A stretch of 64,000 bases of DNA, taken from the NCBI RefSeq assembly GCF_002310495.1, contig NZ_CP023344.1:2931501-2995500 (forward strand). Reading direction: 5' to 3'. The notes under the pieces were generated by a model. The model was not told where the DNA came from, did no database searches, and saw only the letters and a list, made by a program, of their open reading frames with translations. A program made the translations under genes and the position numbers. The stretch is from Nibricoccus aquaticus. Its GTDB lineage: Bacteria; Verrucomicrobiota; Verrucomicrobiia; Opitutales; Opitutaceae. Shown piece by piece: positions 59,534 through 64,000 of the stretch; position 1 is the first letter of the stretch, and every line of letters starts with the position of its first letter.

Positions 59534-60955
59534 ATGTTGTACTATTCGAGTTTCCGAAATGTTGCAGGCGCCGCTGTCCTCTTGGCGGCAAGTGCGCTGG
59601 CGGCATTGGGAAATTTACCATCGGAGGAATCGTTGAAGGAGGGCGGCAAGGCCGCGCATGTGATGCTCACGCATCTCTGCGACGACTTTGGCGGACGGCT
59701 CACGGGATCAAAGACCAACCAAGGCGCGCTAGAGCGGCTGGTTGGTGAGTTAAAAAAGCTCGGCCTGAATCCGCAGACGACGACTTTTTCTATGCCGGGG
59801 TGGGAGCGCGACGATGACAGTGTGGAAATGCTCGCGCCTGTAAAACGACGGCTGCGGGTGGCCGCGCTTAGCTACACGCAGGCGCAGCGATCGTTTGAGG
59901 CGTCGGTGGTGAACATCGGCGCAGGGGGCGCAGGCGCTTATCCTGAAGGGAAGAATCTTCGCGGATTTGTCGGGTTGCTGGCGGCGAACTCCAGCGTGCC
60001 GTTGCAGGAAATTTTGAGAGAAGCTTCCGCGCGCGGACTCAAGGGCGTGCTTTTTGTGAACCGCGAAGATGGCGGACAGTTGCTCGCACGGACGGGAAGT
60101 TTTGTCGGAGAGAAACTGCCGATGCCGGTTTTCTCCGTCACGCAGGAGGAAGGATTGTGGATCGGGCGGTTGCTTGCGCGTGACGTTCCTGTGCGCGTGA
60201 AACTGGAGACGAAGTCACGCAGCACTGAGATAACGACTGCGAATGTCTCGGTGACTTTTCCGGGAAAAACTTCCCAGCGCGTCGTCGTGGGAGCGCATTT
60301 CGACAGCTGGGATCTGGGGCAAGGAGCCATGGATAACGGAATCGGTACGGCGCAATTGTTCGCGCTCGCCCACGTATTGCGCGGCCAGGAGCTTCAGCGC
60401 ACAGTTGAGTTGATCTGGTTCAATGGAGAAGAGCAGGGGCTGTGGGGCTCGCGGCATGAAGCGAAGCGGATCGGAGACGCGCCGGTCGTTGCGATGATCA
60501 ATCTCGACATGATGGGCGTGCCGCAGGCGGTGAATGCGCTGGGCGATGCCTCGCTGGTGCCAGCGCTCGAACGTTGGAATAAATCCCGCGGCGATGCGCG
60601 GCTTCCCAACGGCGTGCTCAACTTCAACTGGTTTGGCAGCGATCACACGCATTACCAGATCGCCGGTGTGCGCACGGTCACGTTTTCTGCGCCGATCGAG
60701 CGTACGTCGGTTCGCTACTATCACGATTTCGCCGACACGATCGACAAGGTATCCGAGAAGCTGATCGTCGATTCCACTGCGGTGATTGGCAGCCTCGTGT
60801 TTGCGCTGGCGGAGGACGCGGAACTGGAGGCGTTCCGACGGGATCGTGCAGAGACCGAAAAATTGTTTACCGAATTTAAGCTGGAGGCGCGGATGAAAGG
60901 AGCCGGGCTCTGGCCGCTTCCTGATTTTATTAGCAAACCTAGTTCCACCCCATGA
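59534..60955 (+). CDS. Exported M28 family zinc peptidase
   Basis: A 473-residue zinc aminopeptidase-type protein. A signal peptide (about 25 residues, ending ALAALGN) is followed by a helical region, a PA-like inserted domain (about residues 130-215) and the catalytic domain. The expected ligands are all present: His255 (GAHFDSWD), Asp267 (AMDNGIG), catalytic Glu299 and ligand Glu300 (FNGEEQG), Asp325 (NLDMMG) and His397 (YYHDFADT). It removes residues from peptide N- or C-termini outside the cytoplasm. It overlaps the symporter gene (ATGA). Confidence 0.9.
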   Translation: MLYYSSFRNVAGAAVLLAASALAALGNLPSEESLKEGGKAAHVMLTHLCDDFGGRLTGSKTNQGALERLVGELKKLGLNPQTTTFSMPGWERDDDSVEMLAPVKRRLRVAALSYTQAQRSFEASVVNIGAGGAGAYPEGKNLRGFVGLLAANSSVPLQEILREASARGLKGVLFVNREDGGQLLARTGSFVGEKLPMPVFSVTQEEGLWIGRLLARDVPVRVKLETKSRSTEITTANVSVTFPGKTSQRVVVGAHFDSWDLGQGAMDNGIGTAQLFALAHVLRGQELQRTVELIWFNGEEQGLWGSRHEAKRIGDAPVVAMINLDMMGVPQAVNALGDASLVPALERWNKSRGDARLPNGVLNFNWFGSDHTHYQIAGVRTVTFSAPIERTSVRYYHDFADTIDKVSEKLIVDSTAVIGSLVFALAEDAELEAFRRDRAETEKLFTEFKLEARMKGAGLWPLPDFISKPSSTP

Positions 60956-63066
60956 CCGTCCTTGGCCTTCATATCGTAGATGCTCTCGTAGTCGTCGTTT
61001 ATATCATCGCGGTCCTCGCGATTGGAAAAATTCTCTCTCACGGAGTGAAGGGGGAAGGAGACTATTTCCTAGGCGGCCGCTCGCTAGGGAAGTGGTTTCA
61101 GTTTTTCCTGAGCTTCGGCAGCATGGCCGATCCGGGGCAGGCGACCACGACGTCGAGTTCGGTGTACCGTCAGGGCGCGGGCGGTGCGTGGCTCGCGCTG
61201 ATCACGTTGTTTCTCACGCCGTACTATTGGTTCAGCAATGTCTGGTTCAGGCGTGTGCGTCTCACGACGATGGCGGATCTTTTTCAGGATCGTTTCGGAA
61301 AACGATTTCTGGCGACGCTGTACGCCAGCACGACGATCTTCATCATCATCGTGGGTATTGCCGGCGGAAACGTGGTCGCGCTCAAAACACTCCAGCCGTT
61401 GATGGTGAAAGATCCGGCGATCTACTCACCTGTGGAGAAACAGAGTGTGGCTGATTTTCACGAGTTCACTGAACTCAGGAAGGTGAGGCAGACGGCACCG
61501 CTCGCTGAAGCGAGCGAAGCGCGGTACAGCGTGCTAAAGGATTACTATGATCGCGGTGAGCTTCAGCCGTACGTCACTTATTTGAAGCCGGTGCTGTTCT
61601 ACCTCGTTTCGACGTCGCTCGTGGCGATTTTCGTCATGCTGGGCGGACTGAAAGCATCCGCGATGGTCGATGCCGTGCAGGCGGTGCTCGTCATCTTGAT
61701 ATCGGTTATCCTGATACCGTTCGGTCTCGCACAGACGGGAGGCGTCAGTGGGCTGCACGAGAAAGTGCCGGCGGTGATGTTTAATCTCTTCGGAGGAGGC
61801 GGGATGAGCGAGTACACGTGGTACTCGATCGCGGCGTTGTTGCTCGTGCAGTTCGTGGGCATCGTCGGATCGCAGGCGAATATGACGATCGCCGGCTCCG
61901 CGAAAAACGAGTTTGCCGCACGGCTGGGTGCGGTGACCGGTGGATTCAGCAAACGCTTCGTCACGATAGCCTGGGCTTACTGCGGATTGATCGCGCTGGC
62001 GCTGTTTGGGCCGAACCTCTCCGACCCGGATCAAGTGTGGGGATTGCTCACGAGCGAACTGCTGCCGGTCGGTTTGATTGGCGTCATGATCATCGGCATT
62101 CTCGGCGGAAAGCTGGCGCTACTGGGCGCGCAGTCGGTGGTGCTTTCAGGTCTCGTGGTGAAAAATCTCTACGGCCCGCTGTTCCCCGGAAAGAGCGAGC
62201 GGCACTATATGTTCGTGGCGCGTGCGACGGTGCCGATCGTTTTGGCTCTCGGCGTAGCGGTGGGGCTGTACCTCAACAGCGTCGTCGCGATTTTGAAATT
62301 CTCCATCGTGCTGCTGGTCGTGTGGGGCGTGCCGATCACGCTAATTTTCCTGTGGCGCCGGCTCACCGAAGTCGCGGTGCGCGTGCAGGTGCTGGCGACG
62401 CTGTTTGTGATCGCGGTGGTACCGTGGAGCGTTCCGGCGATTCCGGCTCTCGCGCAATCATCCGCGCTGACGTTGATGACCCGGGAACGGACGACCTCGA
62501 CGCAGATGAACGCCACGGCGGCCGATGTGACGGCGGGGCTGGCGGCGAAGGAAGGCGACTCGATCACGAAGGTGGTCCGCACAGAGCCTGTTTCGGTTTT
62601 CTTTGAAGAAGGTGTGGTGCGCACGGATATCAAGAATCCGGATTCACCGCGCACAGGAAAAGGACTCTTCCGGAGCGAAGTGTATCTGGTGTCGTTGCTG
62701 GGCGTCGATGTGGCGGGTTTCAGCCCGGCGCAATTGATGACGACGCGTTACGTGGTGGATGCTCTGTTTCCGATCTTCGTCCTGATCGTGGTGAGCTTGC
62801 TCACGCAGCCTACTGATCCCACGCGGGTCGCGCGCTTCCATGTGCGCATGAAGACTCCCGTAGCGCTGACATTGGATCAGGACGCGAGGGACGTGGAGGC
62901 GAGCTATGCGAATCCGACGCGTTACGATCACTTGAAGCTCTTCCCGAAATCGAACTGGGAATTCACCAAATGGAACAAGCAGGACACTCTGGGCTTTATC
63001 GGGTGCTGCGCGTTGGTTGGCGTGATTTTGATCTTCTTCAAAGGAGTGCTGCTGCTCGGCAGCTAG
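60952..63066 (+). CDS. Sodium/solute symporter (SSS family) with large soluble inserts
   Basis: A 704-residue polytopic membrane protein with the SSS N-terminal plan (VVVVYIIAVLAIGKIL, GDYFLGGRSLGKWFQFFLSF) and about 14 helices. It is longer than usual because of a polar insert at about residues 155-205 and a Lys/Thr/Glu-rich insert at about 505-585, the latter before the final helices. It is coupled to the M28 peptidase gene, so it probably takes up the peptide or amino-acid product released by that enzyme. The transported solute is unknown. Confidence 0.88.
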   Translation: MTVLGLHIVDALVVVVYIIAVLAIGKILSHGVKGEGDYFLGGRSLGKWFQFFLSFGSMADPGQATTTSSSVYRQGAGGAWLALITLFLTPYYWFSNVWFRRVRLTTMADLFQDRFGKRFLATLYASTTIFIIIVGIAGGNVVALKTLQPLMVKDPAIYSPVEKQSVADFHEFTELRKVRQTAPLAEASEARYSVLKDYYDRGELQPYVTYLKPVLFYLVSTSLVAIFVMLGGLKASAMVDAVQAVLVILISVILIPFGLAQTGGVSGLHEKVPAVMFNLFGGGGMSEYTWYSIAALLLVQFVGIVGSQANMTIAGSAKNEFAARLGAVTGGFSKRFVTIAWAYCGLIALALFGPNLSDPDQVWGLLTSELLPVGLIGVMIIGILGGKLALLGAQSVVLSGLVVKNLYGPLFPGKSERHYMFVARATVPIVLALGVAVGLYLNSVVAILKFSIVLLVVWGVPITLIFLWRRLTEVAVRVQVLATLFVIAVVPWSVPAIPALAQSSALTLMTRERTTSTQMNATAADVTAGLAAKEGDSITKVVRTEPVSVFFEEGVVRTDIKNPDSPRTGKGLFRSEVYLVSLLGVDVAGFSPAQLMTTRYVVDALFPIFVLIVVSLLTQPTDPTRVARFHVRMKTPVALTLDQDARDVEASYANPTRYDHLKLFPKSNWEFTKWNKQDTLGFIGCCALVGVILIFFKGVLLLGS

Positions 63067-63090
63067 CGCATCCACATCCGCCTTTTTGAT

Positions 63091-63888
63091 ATGAAACGTT
63101 TTCTCCTGCTTATCGTTTCTCTATTGAGCCTTGGTGTTTCGCGGGCGGAGCGCGTTGATCTACAAACATCCAAAGCGGCGTCCGTGCTGGTGTGCGGTGG
63201 CAGCATGATGAACGGCGATCAGTTTGCCGACTCCGTGCAGGCGGTGATGAAGACGCACTATGCGGGCTGTAAGAAAATCGCGTTGGTGCTGCACGCCACG
63301 CTGCCGGAGGATCGTGACCGGATGGAGGAACGGCTGCGCAAGGCGTTTCAGCATCTCGGAGGATTCGCCGTGGAGTCTTTGCATCGGCATGACAGATCCG
63401 GCCAGAGGGCGCTGCTGGAAAAGGCGGACGGCATTTTTGTCGGCGGAGGAGAGACGTTCGTTCTGCTTTCCGATCTCTACCGCTCAGGACAAATCGATAT
63501 TCTGCGCAGACGAGTTCTTGCGGGAATTCCTTTTGGCGGCACGAGTGCCGGAGCGAATGTCGCAGGACTATTGATCGGGACGACGAACGATTTTCCGGTG
63601 ACGTTTGTGCCGACGCGTCGTGCGCTCGCCGTGTTTCCCGCGGTGATCAATCCGCATCATCCGTTGCCTGCGAACAAAGCGGATTTCGACGGGCGTGTGG
63701 GGAAGATCAAAGCGTACCTGCGTTTCAACCCAGACGAGACGGTTTTTGCGTTGTCGAATGCGGCGATCGCCAGGCTCAACGGCGGGCGCGTCACGCTAGA
63801 GGCGGGCGCCGGTTGGGTTTATCACGGAGCGGGTGTGCGCGAGTTGAAGCTCGGCGAGGAAGTCCCGGAGCTCATGCCGAAGTCGTAG
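63091..63888 (+). CDS. Exported S51 family dipeptidase/cyanophycinase-like protein
   Basis: A 265-residue protein with a signal peptide (about 19 residues, ending SRAE) and a PepE/cyanophycinase-type core: the nucleophile elbow PFGGTSAGANVAG with Ser152, a glycine-rich FVGGGETF segment and the His pair in VINPHHPLP. PepE acts on Asp-X dipeptides and cyanophycinase on aspartyl-arginine polymers; which applies here is unknown. It follows the symporter after 24 bases. Its last 67 bases overlap a convergent reading frame that continues past the window end. Confidence 0.82.
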   Translation: MKRFLLLIVSLLSLGVSRAERVDLQTSKAASVLVCGGSMMNGDQFADSVQAVMKTHYAGCKKIALVLHATLPEDRDRMEERLRKAFQHLGGFAVESLHRHDRSGQRALLEKADGIFVGGGETFVLLSDLYRSGQIDILRRRVLAGIPFGGTSAGANVAGLLIGTTNDFPVTFVPTRRALAVFPAVINPHHPLPANKADFDGRVGKIKAYLRFNPDETVFALSNAAIARLNGGRVTLEAGAGWVYHGAGVRELKLGEEVPELMPKS

Positions 63889-64000
63889 CGCAGCTGCCAC
63901 TGGCGGACTTCACCCGGAGCCAGTGTGATCGAGAGATACGGTTCGATGGAGAACGTGTTGGCGTTGCCCCAGATCACGCATTCGTCGGGCGGGAAGCTGG
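63822..64000 (-). CDS. C-terminal end of a gene continuing beyond the window
   Basis: A minus-strand frame is open from the window edge to TGA 63822-63824 and encodes 58 residues, beginning SFPPDECVIWGNANTFSIEP and YLSITLAPGEVRQWQLRYDF. The pattern (ordered beta strands, LAPGExxxWxxxY ending) resembles the C-terminus of aldose-1-epimerase-like or DUF4380-like proteins. Family naming from this fragment is tentative. The last dozen codons are Ser/Thr/Pro-rich and overlap the S51 gene tail-to-tail. Confidence 0.55.
   Translation of the reverse strand, partial: SFPPDECVIWGNANTFSIEPYLSITLAPGEVRQWQLRYDFGMSSGTSSPSFNSRTPAP

Noticed and set aside
1-64000. CRISPR array
   Set aside because: No regularly spaced identical repeats with unique spacers were seen; the short repeats present are dispersed palindromic elements.

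Overview
The window looks like a chromosomal piece of a Verrucomicrobiota bacterium of the Opitutaceae type (Opitutus or Lacunisphaera relatives). This is an inference from several signs: very high GC in third positions, long antisense shadow frames, a TonB receptor with an LSPFEV-type N-terminal box, an ECF sigma factor with a transmembrane C-terminal extension, many GxGYxYP/DUF6807/GH78-type carbohydrate genes, and dispersed intergenic repeats of the ACCACAGAG, CGCGAAGACGC and CAATGACCAGTGACC kinds. There is no rRNA, and no CRISPR array was seen.

Layout. 1-4500: the end of an unknown gene, then a sugar isomerase/class II aldolase pair transcribed leftward from a divergent AraC regulator (deoxysugar catabolism). 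4683-16000: a type II secretion/pseudopilus system in two convergent blocks, gspG-H-I-J-K-L-M on the plus strand and gspF, gspE, gspD on the minus strand. 16187-21960: aroC, an ECF sigma factor with a membrane anchor and C-terminal extracytoplasmic domain, a paralogous membrane-anchored partner, a P-loop NTPase and a KDPG aldolase. 22260-26313: a tightly overlapping folate operon folP-folB-folK-pabB-pabC. 27272-29886: tRNA-Leu(CAG) and a decayed integrative element with a stop-interrupted tyrosine recombinase, an excisionase-like gene and a second partial integrase copy.

29922-64000: a large catabolic island. AraC and a Rieske oxygenase are divergent. A leftward operon holds two amidohydrolase-fold proteins, a DegT aminotransferase and a threonine dehydratase. 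It diverges from a rightward operon of heparinase-like lyase, sodium/solute symporter and a second DegT aminotransferase. Next come a TonB receptor, LacI regulator, TIM-barrel isomerase and an operon with a GxGYxYP protein and an S9 peptidase. Then come an alpha-L-rhamnosidase, a DUF6807 protein and an exported class V PLP enzyme, with an exported RidA protein facing them. A last operon encodes a beta-propeller, an uncharacterised secreted protein, an M28 peptidase, a second symporter and an S51 dipeptidase.

Read together, the island suggests uptake and dismantling of a substrate carrying both sugar (rhamnose, uronic or amino sugar) and amino-acid parts, with unusual PLP/imine chemistry outside the cytoplasm. 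That is inference; the substrate cannot be named from sequence. The least conventional items are the sigma factor whose extracytoplasmic domain is duplicated in the next gene, the metal-ligand-free amidohydrolase coupled to an intact one, the exported PLP enzyme/RidA pair, and intergenic repeats that have invaded coding sequences.
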